The notes under the pieces: generated by a model
Told to the model about the DNA's origin: nothing
The model's input: the letters and a program-made list of their open reading frames with translations, nothing else
Databases searched by the model: none
Shown here: in pieces, positions 1 to 5,394 of the stretch
How the letters are laid out: the number at the start of each line of letters is the position of its first letter
How positions within the stretch are numbered: position 1 is the stretch's first letter
Position numbers and translations under genes: made by a program
Origin: Alphaproteobacteria bacterium
GTDB taxonomy: Bacteria > Pseudomonadota > Alphaproteobacteria > UBA828
Reading direction: 5' to 3'
NCBI GenBank assembly: GCA_018668475.1
Contig: JABJCZ010000331.1
Location: 1 to 5,394 of the forward strand
DNA: 5,394 bases

Positions 1-159
1 ATTGAAAGGCTCCAACGCCACCGTGCGCAAGATGACCGCCGCCAGCACCGCATAAATTACGGTCCGGATTGTTTCCCACCAGCCGCCGGACTTTTTCTTC
101 TTTCGCTTTTTTTGTCCGTCGTTCTGGTCGGCGTCGTCGGCTGGTTTCACTTTGGCCAT
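1..159 (-). CDS. lepB: Signal peptidase I (leader peptidase), N-terminal part, cut by the window edge
   Basis: Signal peptidase I is an inner-membrane serine/lysine protease that removes signal peptides from exported preproteins. The first 53 residues are present and the gene runs off position 1. The ATG at 159-157 opens a cytoplasmic segment rich in Asp, Gln, Lys and Arg, including a run of basic residues at about 17-23. The family-typical sequence WWETIRTVIYAVL starts at residue 27, giving a membrane segment at about 31-47. The fragment ends with RTVALEPFN, which in LepB proteins lies directly before the PSGSM motif carrying the catalytic serine. Neither catalytic residue (Ser, Lys) is therefore inside the window. 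It lies 50 bases downstream of acpS, probably in the same transcript. No strong Shine-Dalgarno precedes the start; the nearest purine run is GGGA, about 15 bases upstream. The identity is secure from the N-terminus; nothing can be said about the rest of the protein. Confidence 0.9.
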   Translation of the reverse strand, partial: MAKVKPADDADQNDGQKKRKKKKSGGWWETIRTVIYAVLAAVILRTVALEPFN

Positions 160-209
160 AGATTTATGGGTCCCGTTCCGGTCTCAGGTTCAAATGAGGA
201 TCAGGTGGT

Positions 210-617
210 TCAGTCCGAGCCCGTTGGCACGGCAGTGATGATCACAATGGCCTGAGCCATTGGAGGTTCATCGGTCAGCGATACATCAATAACCGCCTTC
301 ATACCCGGCGGCGTCAGTTCCGCCAAGCGTTCAGCGGCGCCGCCAGACAATTTCATGGTGGGTTTGCCCGACGGCAGATTAGTTACTTCAAGGTCGCGCC
401 AGTATACGCCACGCCGAAATCCGGTTCCAAGCGCTTTGGAACAGGCCTCCTTGGCAGCAAATCGTTTGGCATAACTCTCGATGCGCGTCGTACGCCGCTC
501 CGAGCGCTTTTGTTCTCCTGCCGTATACAGCCGCTGGATGAAGCGGTCGCCAAACCGATCCAGGGTCCGGGCAATACGACGAATATCAATAAGATCGCTG
601 CCGAGCCCGATAATCAT
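210..617 (-). CDS. acpS: Holo-[acyl-carrier-protein] synthase (4'-phosphopantetheinyl transferase)
   Basis: AcpS moves the 4'-phosphopantetheine arm from coenzyme A to a serine of apo-acyl carrier protein, which activates fatty acid synthesis in the cytoplasm. The protein is 135 residues, close to the usual 120-140. It starts with [12 protein letters not shown]; Asp8 matches the metal-binding aspartate of the family. The second signature, [14 protein letters not shown] at residues 53-66, carries the metal-ligand Glu57 and Lys61. The conserved WRDLEV and LPSGKP segments follow at about 73-86. The frame is open further upstream to an ATG at 710, inside the end of pdxJ, but AcpS proteins begin at MIIG, so the ATG at 617 is chosen. 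The Shine-Dalgarno there is poor (GGCGG about 9 bases upstream). The gene lies 67 bases after pdxJ, and pairing of pdxJ with acpS is common in proteobacteria. The stop is TGA. I see no damage. Confidence 0.95.
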   Translation of the reverse strand: MIIGLGSDLIDIRRIARTLDRFGDRFIQRLYTAGEQKRSERRTTRIESYAKRFAAKEACSKALGTGFRRGVYWRDLEVTNLPSGKPTMKLSGGAAERLAELTPPGMKAVIDVSLTDEPPMAQAIVIITAVPTGSD

Positions 618-684
618 GGATGTGTGCCGCCGTGCGCCACGCAATTGACCCAGGATTTGATCAAGACCCGTGCCCGCGACCGGG

Positions 685-1443
685 TCAGGCGCCGCGCTCG
701 CCGAGCGCATCGGCGCGAGCGTTGTCCATCAACGACCGCATACGCCTGAGCGCACTGTCGAGGCCCGTAAAGATCGCCTCGCCGATGAGGAAATGACCGA
801 TGTTCAGCTCGACCACACCGCGGATCGCCGCAATCGGGCCAACGGTATCAAACGAAAGCCCGTGGCCGGCCCGCACCTCAAGGCCGAGCCCCTCGGCAAA
901 TCGGGTAGCGTCTTCCACCCGCTTCAATTCTTGCTAGCGCACAGCACCTTCCGGCGCATCGCAATAGGTACCCGTGTGCAGCTCAATCGCTGGCGCACCT
1001 GTCGCTTTCGTCGCTTCAATTTGCGCCGGGTCGGGGTCGATAAAGAGGCTTACAAAACTGCCCGCATCATTGAGCGCGCCCACAAATCGGCCGATATGAT
1101 CAACCTGGCCAGCGACATCAAGTCCACCTTCGGTGGTCACCTCCTGGCGCTTCTCTGGCACGAGGCACACGCCGGGCGGACAATGGCGAAGCGCAATCTC
1201 CAGCATTTCTTCCGTGGCCGCCATTTCAAGATTCAGCGGTAACGATATTTCCGCAATCAACCGGGTCAGGTCTTCGTCGGAGATATGCCGGCGATCTTCA
1301 CGCAGGTGACAAACGATGCCATCGGCGCCGGCTTCCGCCGCCACCATTGCCGCACGCACCGGATCAGGGTGATCCCCACCCCGTGCGTTGCGGATAGTTG
1401 CAACGTGATCAATATTGACGCCGAGCCTGAGCTTGTCTGTCAT
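685..1443 (-). pseudogene. pdxJ: Pyridoxine 5'-phosphate synthase, interrupted by one in-frame TAG
   Basis: PdxJ condenses 1-deoxy-D-xylulose 5-phosphate with 3-amino-2-oxopropyl phosphate to give pyridoxine 5'-phosphate, the ring-closing step of vitamin B6 synthesis. The reading frame has 252 positions before its TGA stop, a normal family length, but codon 170 (934-936) is TAG. Residues 1-169 carry [15 protein letters not shown] (8-22), CHLREDRRH (45-53) with His46 and Arg48, NLEMA with Glu73, [16 protein letters not shown] (94-109) and IELHTG. After the stop, in the same frame, come QEL, AGHGL with His194, and ELNIGH (212-217), the phosphate-binding region. Residue spacing across the stop matches my recollection of E. 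coli PdxJ without a gap, so this is a substitution, not an indel. A 169-residue product would lack His194 and a closed TIM barrel and should be inactive. Its start overlaps the DUF2062 stop (ATGA), implying coupled translation. It is called a pseudogene only formally; sequencing error or read-through would restore a full enzyme. Confidence 0.85.
934..936 (-). other. In-frame amber codon inside pdxJ
   Basis: The plus strand reads CTA at 934-936 within TTGCTAGCGC, which is TAG in the pdxJ frame. The codons around it are CGC-TAG-CAA-GAA-TTG-AAG (Arg, stop, Gln, Glu, Leu, Lys). It falls in the variable stretch between the IELHTG strand and the next helix, where a polar residue is usual. One transition from CAG (Gln) would be enough to create it. 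No clear Shine-Dalgarno lies just downstream to support a restart at the TTG at 927. Confidence 0.9.
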
Positions 1444-2174
1444 GTTCGCGCTCGTCCATCCGCTGTCATGGCCGCATTAGTCGCGTCGATCGCCGGGTCT
1501 TCTTCCTTCTCGGGCGCGGGCGCTCGATCCGGCTCGGGGATCATCATGCTGCTGTCATCAATAGCATGTGCCGTCTCGGAAACGTCTTCATTGCTGTTAG
1601 CGAACACGCGCTCGCGAGCGCGGCGCTCCGCAGCCAATACCTGCTGGCGCTTGAGCCGCGCTGCTCGCCGGTGATGCTGGTAGTTGGAGATCAACCGACG
1701 AAGAGGAATAAAGAAGATGACCCAGACAACGAGGGCCGCCGGCACGCCACCGGCCAGCATGGGAATCAAAATTGTGGTCGGCTCTTCGAAGATAACACTA
1801 AAGGTCAGCTCCGCCGGCAGCTCCTGCCCCGGCTCGTATCCGAGAATTTTGCTGCCCAACCAGTACACCCCGGCCCAGATAAATGGGAAAGTCCACGGGT
1901 TGCCAATGGCCGTGCCAATTGCCGAAGCAATAATATTGCCACGAATGCCCCACGCGAGCAGTGCGCCGAAGATGAAGTGAAACCCGAGAAACGGCGTAAA
2001 CGACACAGCCGCACCGCACGCAAAACCGGCGGCGATTGAATAGGGCGTGCCAGGCAGCCTCTTGATGCGAACAACATAGTAGCGCCCCATCCGGCGCCAG
2101 CCCATGCGCGGCCACAGGAACTCGCGAGCAGTTCGCGAGAAACCTTTTTTCTTACGACGCCGAAACAGGCTCAT
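1440..2174 (-). CDS. DUF2062 family membrane protein
   Basis: This is a 244-residue protein of the DUF2062 family, whose function is not established. It has a basic N-terminus (RRRKKK at residues 5-10), then the family core: [13 protein letters not shown] at 42-54, [13 protein letters not shown] at 58-70 and [10 protein letters not shown] at 91-100. Hydrophobic segments lie at about 44-62, 64-78, 95-110 and 134-157, so it is likely an inner-membrane protein. After about residue 158 the chain is polar: first a basic stretch rich in Arg, Gln and Ala (165-190) that may be helical, then an acidic, probably disordered tail with many Asp, Glu, Pro and Ala. The ATG at 2174 is preferred over a GTG at 2183, because that GTG lies inside the Shine-Dalgarno AGGTGG. 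Its TGA overlaps the pdxJ ATG. It sits 177 bases downstream of rsh, beyond a hairpin. A link to B6 or (p)ppGpp metabolism cannot be inferred from position alone. Confidence 0.88.
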   Translation of the reverse strand: MSLFRRRKKKGFSRTAREFLWPRMGWRRMGRYYVVRIKRLPGTPYSIAAGFACGAAVSFTPFLGFHFIFGALLAWGIRGNIIASAIGTAIGNPWTFPFIWAGVYWLGSKILGYEPGQELPAELTFSVIFEEPTTILIPMLAGGVPAALVVWVIFFIPLRRLISNYQHHRRAARLKRQQVLAAERRARERVFANSNEDVSETAHAIDDSSMMIPEPDRAPAPEKEEDPAIDATNAAMTADGRART

Positions 2175-2179
2175 CGTTG

Positions 2180-2185
2180 CCACCT
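2180..2185 (-). promoter_or_regulatory. Shine-Dalgarno of the DUF2062 gene
   Basis: AGGTGG on the minus strand, five bases before the ATG at 2174. It decides the start: the in-frame GTG at 2183-2181 is part of this site and so is unlikely to be the initiation codon. Confidence 0.6.
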
Positions 2186-2255
2186 GACCAGTAGCAATTC
2201 ACAAAATTTCACCACCGCCTCCAACCTGGTCCTCCCAGACGACAGGAAACGTTGC

Positions 2256-2280
2256 AAAAGAAACCACAGGCCCATCTGTG
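2256..2280 (-). terminator. Weak minus-strand hairpin with a T-rich tail, after rsh
   Basis: Read on the minus strand, CACAG (2280-2276) pairs with CTGTG (2269-2265) around a six-base loop and is followed by GTTTCTTTT. The five-pair stem is short. It overlaps the other hairpin at 2269-2290, so the two cannot form at once. It is a possible weak terminator of rsh, or simply chance. The rest of this 177-base gap is purine-rich on the minus strand and shows no convincing promoter for the DUF2062 gene. Confidence 0.25.
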
Positions 2281-2298
2281 TCGATGGGTCATTTTTTT
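2269..2298 (+). terminator. Intrinsic-terminator-like hairpin between rsh and the DUF2062 gene, best read on the plus strand
   Basis: GGCCCATC (2269-2276) pairs with GATGGGTC (2283-2290) across a six-base loop. The eight-pair stem includes one G-U pair. One base later comes a run of seven T (2292-2298), which is the layout of a Rho-independent terminator for plus-strand transcription. On the minus strand the G-U pair becomes an A-C mismatch, and the T-rich stretch after the stem is broken (TGTGGTTTCTTTT). It could still act in both directions and mark the end of the rsh transcript. No plus-strand gene lies upstream, so any plus-strand transcript ending here would be antisense to the DUF2062 gene. 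Confidence 0.45.
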
Positions 2299-2351
2299 CA
2301 ATCATTTACTTGTTGGCGGCGAATGGCAAGAAGGTTTGGGCGAACGAAGTG

Positions 2352-4499
2352 TCACTGGCGCCCGCGGCGCACTTCGCTCACACAGTTTACGGCCCGCAAG
2401 GCACCGATGATGTCGGTAAGGTGGCGAACATCCTGAACCTCCACATCGACCAGCAATTCAAAGAAATCTGCCTCGCGCGTGGCAATCTTGAGATTGCTGA
2501 TATTGCCCTGATTTCGAGCGATAGCGGCCGTCACATCGCTGAGTGAGCCGGTCTCGTAGACCACCACCATCTCGATTCGCCCGACATGGGCCTGGCCAAC
2601 GCCGCCTGCGGTATCCCACGATAGGTCAAGCCAGCGCTCCGGCGTGTCGCCAAAATCGGCCAGCGCCTCACAGTCAATCGTATGCACCGTGATCCCCTTG
2701 CCGGTCGTCACGATCCCTACAATACGGTCCCCTGGCAGCGGGCTGCAGCAATCTGCCATGTGCAGGGCCAAACCCGGGGTCAAGCCACGGATAGGCACCC
2801 CCTGGTCACCAGCCCGAACTTCACCCGAGCGCTTACGAACCAAAGACAGGGCGCGGTTTGCCATGGACTCCAGGCGGCGGGCAGGAAACAGCACCTGACC
2901 CAGATGATGACCGGTCATTTCACCCTTCCCGAGATTGGCATAGACATCATCAACCGCATGTTCTTTCAGTTTCGGTAGCGCGGATTCAACCAAAGCCTGG
3001 GAAAATTCTTCATCGTGTTCCCGAAACGTTTTCTCGGCGATAGCGCGGCCGAGAGAAATAAATTCGTCCCGCTCCTTGAGACGAATAAATCGCCGAATGC
3101 TTGCGCGCGCTTTGCCAGTTGCCACAAAGCCTTCCCAGGTCGGCGACGGCGCTGGCACCCGGGACCGAATGATTTCCACCTGGTCACCATTCTGCAACTG
3201 GGTGCGCAGTGGAACCATGCGCCCGTTGATCTTGGCGCCAACGCAACTGTCCCCAACCTCGGAGTGGACCGCATAAGCAAAATCCACAGGCGTGGCGCCA
3301 CCTGGCAGATTGATCAGGTCGCCTTTTGGCGAAAAACAGAACACTTGATCCCTGAACATCTCCAGTTTCGTGTGCTCAAGGAATTCCTCCGGCCCTGACG
3401 CCTTGTCGAGGATATCCAGTAGCTCGCGCATCCACCGATACTGGGGCCCGTCGCTCGCGCCGGCAGCCTGTTTGAACGCCCAGTGCGCGGCGACGCCGTA
3501 TTCAGCTTCTTCATGCATTTCGCGGGTGCGTATCTGAATCTCAATTCGCTGACGCTCCGGCCCGATGACCGCCGTGTGCAGCGAGCGATACCCGTTCGGC
3601 TTTGGCGTGCTGATGTAATCCTTGAAACGGCCCGGCACCATGGGGTGCGCTGCGTGAACAATGCCGAGCGCCCGGTAGCAATCATCTACGGTGTCCACGA
3701 CAATGCGAAAGGCCACGATGTCCGACAGTTGCTCAAACGCGATGTTCTTGCGTTGCATCTTGCGCCAGATGGAATAGAGCCGCTTTTCACGCCCGCTGAT
3801 ATCGGCCCGCAAGCGACCTTCCGTCATGGTATTGCGGAGTGCCTCGATCACCAGCGGCACAAGGTCACCGCCCTTCTCCCGCAAATAATCCAGACGCTTT
3901 AGAACCGACGCGCGCGCATCGGGATTGAGCTGGGCAAACGCCAGATCTTCAAGCTCATCCTTGACGCTGTGCAGGCCGATGCGCTCAGCCAGGGGCGCAT
4001 AAATATCCATCGTTTCCGAGGCGATGCGCCGGCGCTTCTCTTCCTTTGGAATGAAGCTGAGGGTCCGCATGTTGTGCAGCCGGTCCGCCAGCTTGACCAG
4101 CAGCACCCGAATATCCTCGGACATCGCCAACAGAAACTTGCGGAAATTCTCGGCCTGGCGCGCCTGATCAGACTGCAGTTCAATTTGCGACAGTTTGGTT
4201 ACGCCATCGACCAGACGCGCAATATCAGGCCCGAAGAGCTGTTCGATCTCCTCAAGAGTCGCCAGCGTGTCTTCAACGGTGTCGTGAAGCAGGCCGGTGA
4301 TGATAGACGCAGAATCCAGCTTGAGGCCGGTCAGAATACCGGCCACCTCAAGAGGATGGGAAAAATAGGGATCGCCGCTTGCTCGCGTCTGCAAACCATG
4401 GGCTTTCATGGAAAAGACGTAGGCGCGGTTCAGCAGTGCTTCGTCGGCCGCCGGCTCATAGGCCTTTACACGCTCAACAAGTTCATACTGGCGGATCAC
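2352..4499 (-). CDS. rsh: Bifunctional (p)ppGpp synthetase/hydrolase (RelA/SpoT homolog)
   Basis: Rsh makes the alarmone (p)ppGpp from ATP and GTP/GDP under starvation and degrades it otherwise, setting the stringent response. The protein is 715 residues with the full long-RSH layout. The HD hydrolase domain (about 25-180) has His48, His72-Asp73, Glu76-Asp77, Asp139 and Asn143, matching the metal and catalytic residues of Streptococcus Rel. The synthetase domain (about 230-340) has Arg237, Lys239, Asp260 and Glu320, plus an RFKD motif at 291-294. That motif is the RXKD form typical of bifunctional enzymes, as opposed to the EXDD of synthetase-only RelA. Then follow a TGS domain (385-446), a helical region, a Cys-rich region with Cys584-Cys585, His606 and Cys610, and an ACT domain (about 640-715). 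Both activities should be present. The start is GTG at 4499, chosen because RQYELVERV is the usual alphaproteobacterial N-terminus and GGGAG lies five bases upstream. rpoZ lies 108 bases upstream. The stop is TGA. Confidence 0.96.
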   Translation of the reverse strand: MIRQYELVERVKAYEPAADEALLNRAYVFSMKAHGLQTRASGDPYFSHPLEVAGILTGLKLDSASIITGLLHDTVEDTLATLEEIEQLFGPDIARLVDGVTKLSQIELQSDQARQAENFRKFLLAMSEDIRVLLVKLADRLHNMRTLSFIPKEEKRRRIASETMDIYAPLAERIGLHSVKDELEDLAFAQLNPDARASVLKRLDYLREKGGDLVPLVIEALRNTMTEGRLRADISGREKRLYSIWRKMQRKNIAFEQLSDIVAFRIVVDTVDDCYRALGIVHAAHPMVPGRFKDYISTPKPNGYRSLHTAVIGPERQRIEIQIRTREMHEEAEYGVAAHWAFKQAAGASDGPQYRWMRELLDILDKASGPEEFLEHTKLEMFRDQVFCFSPKGDLINLPGGATPVDFAYAVHSEVGDSCVGAKINGRMVPLRTQLQNGDQVEIIRSRVPAPSPTWEGFVATGKARASIRRFIRLKERDEFISLGRAIAEKTFREHDEEFSQALVESALPKLKEHAVDDVYANLGKGEMTGHHLGQVLFPARRLESMANRALSLVRKRSGEVRAGDQGVPIRGLTPGLALHMADCCSPLPGDRIVGIVTTGKGITVHTIDCEALADFGDTPERWLDLSWDTAGGVGQAHVGRIEMVVVYETGSLSDVTAAIARNQGNISNLKIATREADFFELLVDVEVQDVRHLTDIIGALRAVNCVSEVRRGRQ

Positions 4500-4504
4500 G
4501 ACCG

Positions 4505-4509
4505 CTCCC
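4505..4509 (-). promoter_or_regulatory. Shine-Dalgarno of rsh, before a GTG start
   Basis: GGGAG on the minus strand with a five-base spacer to the GTG at 4499-4497. It supports the GTG as the real start; the next in-frame ATG is about 30 codons in and would cut into the start of the HD domain. Confidence 0.55.
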
Positions 4510-4528
4510 GCTTATCAGACCATCAGCT

Positions 4529-4552
4529 CGGCCCCACACCAGATGGGGGCCG
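4529..4552 (-). other. GC-rich stem-loop in the rsh leader
   Basis: CGGCCCC (4529-4535) and GGGGCCG (4546-4552) form a perfect seven-pair stem with a ten-base loop. There is no T run on either side, so it does not look like a Rho-independent terminator. In the minus-strand transcript it ends about 20 bases before the rsh Shine-Dalgarno, so it could affect rsh translation or transcript processing. That role is inference only. Confidence 0.45.
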
Positions 4553-4556
4553 CTGG

Positions 4557-4594
4557 ATACTGCGAGTATACCGCCTCGAACGGCGGCTCAGTAT
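4557..4594 (-). other. Interrupted inverted repeat between rpoZ and rsh
   Basis: Outer arms ATACTG (4557-4562) and CAGTAT (4589-4594) are exact complements. Inside them AG (4565-4566) can pair with CT (4587-4588), and CCGCC (4571-4575) pairs with GGCGG (4582-4586). This makes a long stem with bulges and a six-base loop. It lies 14 bases past the rpoZ stop. It contains TATACT on the minus strand, which resembles a -10 box, but no good -35 box is found at the right distance. It may protect or process the rpoZ transcript end. Confidence 0.4.
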
Positions 4595-4607
4595 GAAAAA
4601 ACCGGGA

Positions 4608-5045
4608 TCAGCCCTGTGGTTCTTCTTCAACGACGTCCGGCGCGGCAACGCCAGCATCATCAGCCTCGACCACGTCACCACCAACGACACCAGCCGCAGC
4701 GGCTTCGGCTTCGGCTTCCGTCGCTGCCTCGGCATTCTGAGCTGTCGTCACGCCAGCCCAGGCCTCCTCGGCGGCGATCATCGTCGGGTTTTCTGCTTCT
4801 TCTTCCGGCTCGTCATCTTCCATTTCGAAATGACGACCATGGCCAAGCTCGTGGCGCAGCTGATCAAGGTCGATCGTCTCTTCGGCGATCTCCCGCAACG
4901 CGATGACGGGATCCTTGTCGTTGTCACGTTCAACGGTCAACGGTGAGCCGGCATGAATATCGCGCGCCCGCTGGGCGGCAACCAACACCAGTTCAAACCG
5001 GTTTTTGACCTTATCGACGCAATCTTCAACGGTAACACGGGCCAT
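4608..5045 (-). CDS. rpoZ: RNA polymerase omega subunit, with a long acidic tail
   Basis: Omega binds the beta' subunit, helps RNA polymerase assemble and, in some bacteria, forms part of a (p)ppGpp site. The core (residues 1 to about 70) has the family sequence [30 protein letters not shown], followed by [21 protein letters not shown]. The total is 145 residues, against 91 in E. coli. The extra length is a C-terminal tail from about residue 73 that is rich in Glu, Asp, Ala and Val and has no Lys, Arg or His at all, so it is probably disordered. Alphaproteobacterial omegas are often longer than the E. coli one, but this tail is notable. The ATG at 5045 has GGAGGG (5061-5056) ten bases upstream, a slightly long spacing. 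It lies 96 bases after folK and 108 bases before rsh. The rpoZ-rsh pairing joins a (p)ppGpp-related polymerase subunit with the alarmone enzyme, as in many proteobacteria. The stop is TGA. Confidence 0.95.
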   Translation of the reverse strand: MARVTVEDCVDKVKNRFELVLVAAQRARDIHAGSPLTVERDNDKDPVIALREIAEETIDLDQLRHELGHGRHFEMEDDEPEEEAENPTMIAAEEAWAGVTTAQNAEAATEAEAEAAAAGVVGGDVVEADDAGVAAPDVVEEEPQG

Positions 5046-5100
5046 GGGTCAGGAACCCTCCGGACAAAAGATACAAAAGGAGATCGGAATGCGCGCGCAA

Positions 5101-5127
5101 CCTATACTCTCACCCCGCAGTAAGCAA
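5101..5127 (-). promoter_or_regulatory. Candidate promoter for rpoZ
   Basis: On the minus strand TTGCTT (5127-5122) and TATAGG (5106-5101) resemble -35 and -10 boxes, with a 15-base spacer that is shorter than ideal. They lie between the folK stop and rpoZ, about 55 bases before the rpoZ ATG. The match is partial. rpoZ could equally be read from upstream through folK. Confidence 0.3.
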
Positions 5128-5141
5128 GGGATTTGGCGCCT

Positions 5142-5394
5142 TTAGCCCGCCCCTTCTTGACTGGTCAGCAGCTCAACATCCGCGACCGACCCCAGATCCG
5201 CAATCAGCGTATCAATGCTCTCACCCGTCACAGGGTGTTTCCAGGCTGGGGCCACGTCGCGCAACGGCAACAAAACGAAGGCGCGCCCGACCATCCGGGG
5301 GTGCGGCAGCGACAGTGCGATGCCGTTGGGCCCGGCAGCCGTGTCCAGCACCTGGCCGTTGTAGTCCAGCAAATCCAGGTCAACCGTGCGCGGC
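5142..5394 (-). CDS. folK: 2-amino-4-hydroxy-6-hydroxymethyldihydropteridine pyrophosphokinase, C-terminal part
   Basis: FolK (HPPK) transfers pyrophosphate from ATP to 6-hydroxymethyl-7,8-dihydropterin, the step before dihydropteroate synthase in folate synthesis. The last 83 residues are in the window and the gene continues beyond 5394. The fragment opens with [13 protein letters not shown], the HPPK signature; its two aspartates (fragment residues 5 and 7) match the magnesium-binding Asp95 and Asp97 of E. coli Fol[22 protein letters not shown] follows at about 30-50, as usual near the C-terminus of this family. An in-frame TTG at 5372 is not a start, because the conserved motif begins before it. 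The stop is TAA at 5144-5142. The end of the protein has no further domain, so it is not a fusion on this side; any N-terminal fusion is out of view. Confidence 0.92.
   Translation of the reverse strand, partial: PRTVDLDLLDYNGQVLDTAAGPNGIALSLPHPRMVGRAFVLLPLRDVAPAWKHPVTGESIDTLIADLGSVADVELLTSQEGAG

Noticed and set aside
618..710. An N-terminal extension of AcpS to the ATG at 710
   Set aside because: AcpS proteins begin at the MIIG sequence encoded from 617. The extra 31 residues resemble no part of the family and overlap the end of pdxJ.
685..927. A separate small gene starting at the TTG at 927
   Set aside because: It is the C-terminal third of PdxJ in the same frame, with no Shine-Dalgarno before the TTG. 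It is better described as the part after the amber codon.
670..1242. A 190-codon open frame on the plus strand, opposite pdxJ
   Set aside because: It mirrors the pdxJ coding sequence and has no family resemblance or good ribosome binding site. The minus-strand motifs explain this region.
4595..4614. A possible rpoZ terminator: GGG and CCC around the stop, followed by six T on the minus strand
   Set aside because: The stem would be only three or four pairs and overlaps the stop codon, which is too weak to call a terminator.
3969..4946. A long open frame of 325 codons on the plus strand, opposite rsh and rpoZ
   Set aside because: It is antisense to two clearly conserved genes, has no recognisable domain, and is the kind of open frame that GC-rich codon use produces on the opposite strand.
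1..5394. A novel defence, mobile or biosynthetic system
   Set aside because: All of the coding sequence is explained by housekeeping genes in a familiar order. No integrase, transposase, repeat array or compositional break is visible.

Overview
The window is a piece of chromosome from a GC-rich alphaproteobacterium. I base this on the alphaproteobacterial-type RelA/SpoT N-terminus, the AcpS and LepB sequences, and the gene order. All six intact or partial genes, plus one interrupted gene, lie on the minus strand. Read in transcription order (right to left) they are folK (3' part only), rpoZ, rsh (relA/spoT), a DUF2062 membrane protein gene, pdxJ, acpS and lepB (5' part only). From memory, a run of rpoZ, rsh, pdxJ, acpS and lepB, continuing into rnc and era, is a familiar housekeeping order in this class. 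No mobile element, CRISPR array, tRNA or rRNA is visible.

Right part (about 4500-5394): the end of folK (folate synthesis) is followed by rpoZ, the omega subunit of RNA polymerase, which carries a long acidic tail. The leader of rpoZ has a weak promoter candidate. A 108-base gap with two stem-loops separates rpoZ from rsh. Middle (2352-4499): one bifunctional (p)ppGpp synthetase/hydrolase with both active sites intact. A 177-base gap follows, containing a terminator-like hairpin that fits the plus strand better than the minus strand. Left part (1-2174): the DUF2062 gene overlaps pdxJ by ATGA. Then come acpS and lepB, with gaps of 67 and 50 bases.

The functional themes are growth control (omega and (p)ppGpp), cofactor supply (folate, pyridoxal phosphate, the acyl carrier protein switch) and protein export (signal peptidase I).

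The one real anomaly is an in-frame amber codon (TAG, 934-936 on the minus strand) in the last third of pdxJ. Frame and conservation continue intact on both sides. It would remove a catalytic histidine and the phosphate-binding motif. It may be a sequence error, a recent nonsense mutation, or a read-through codon. I see no undescribed multi-gene system here.
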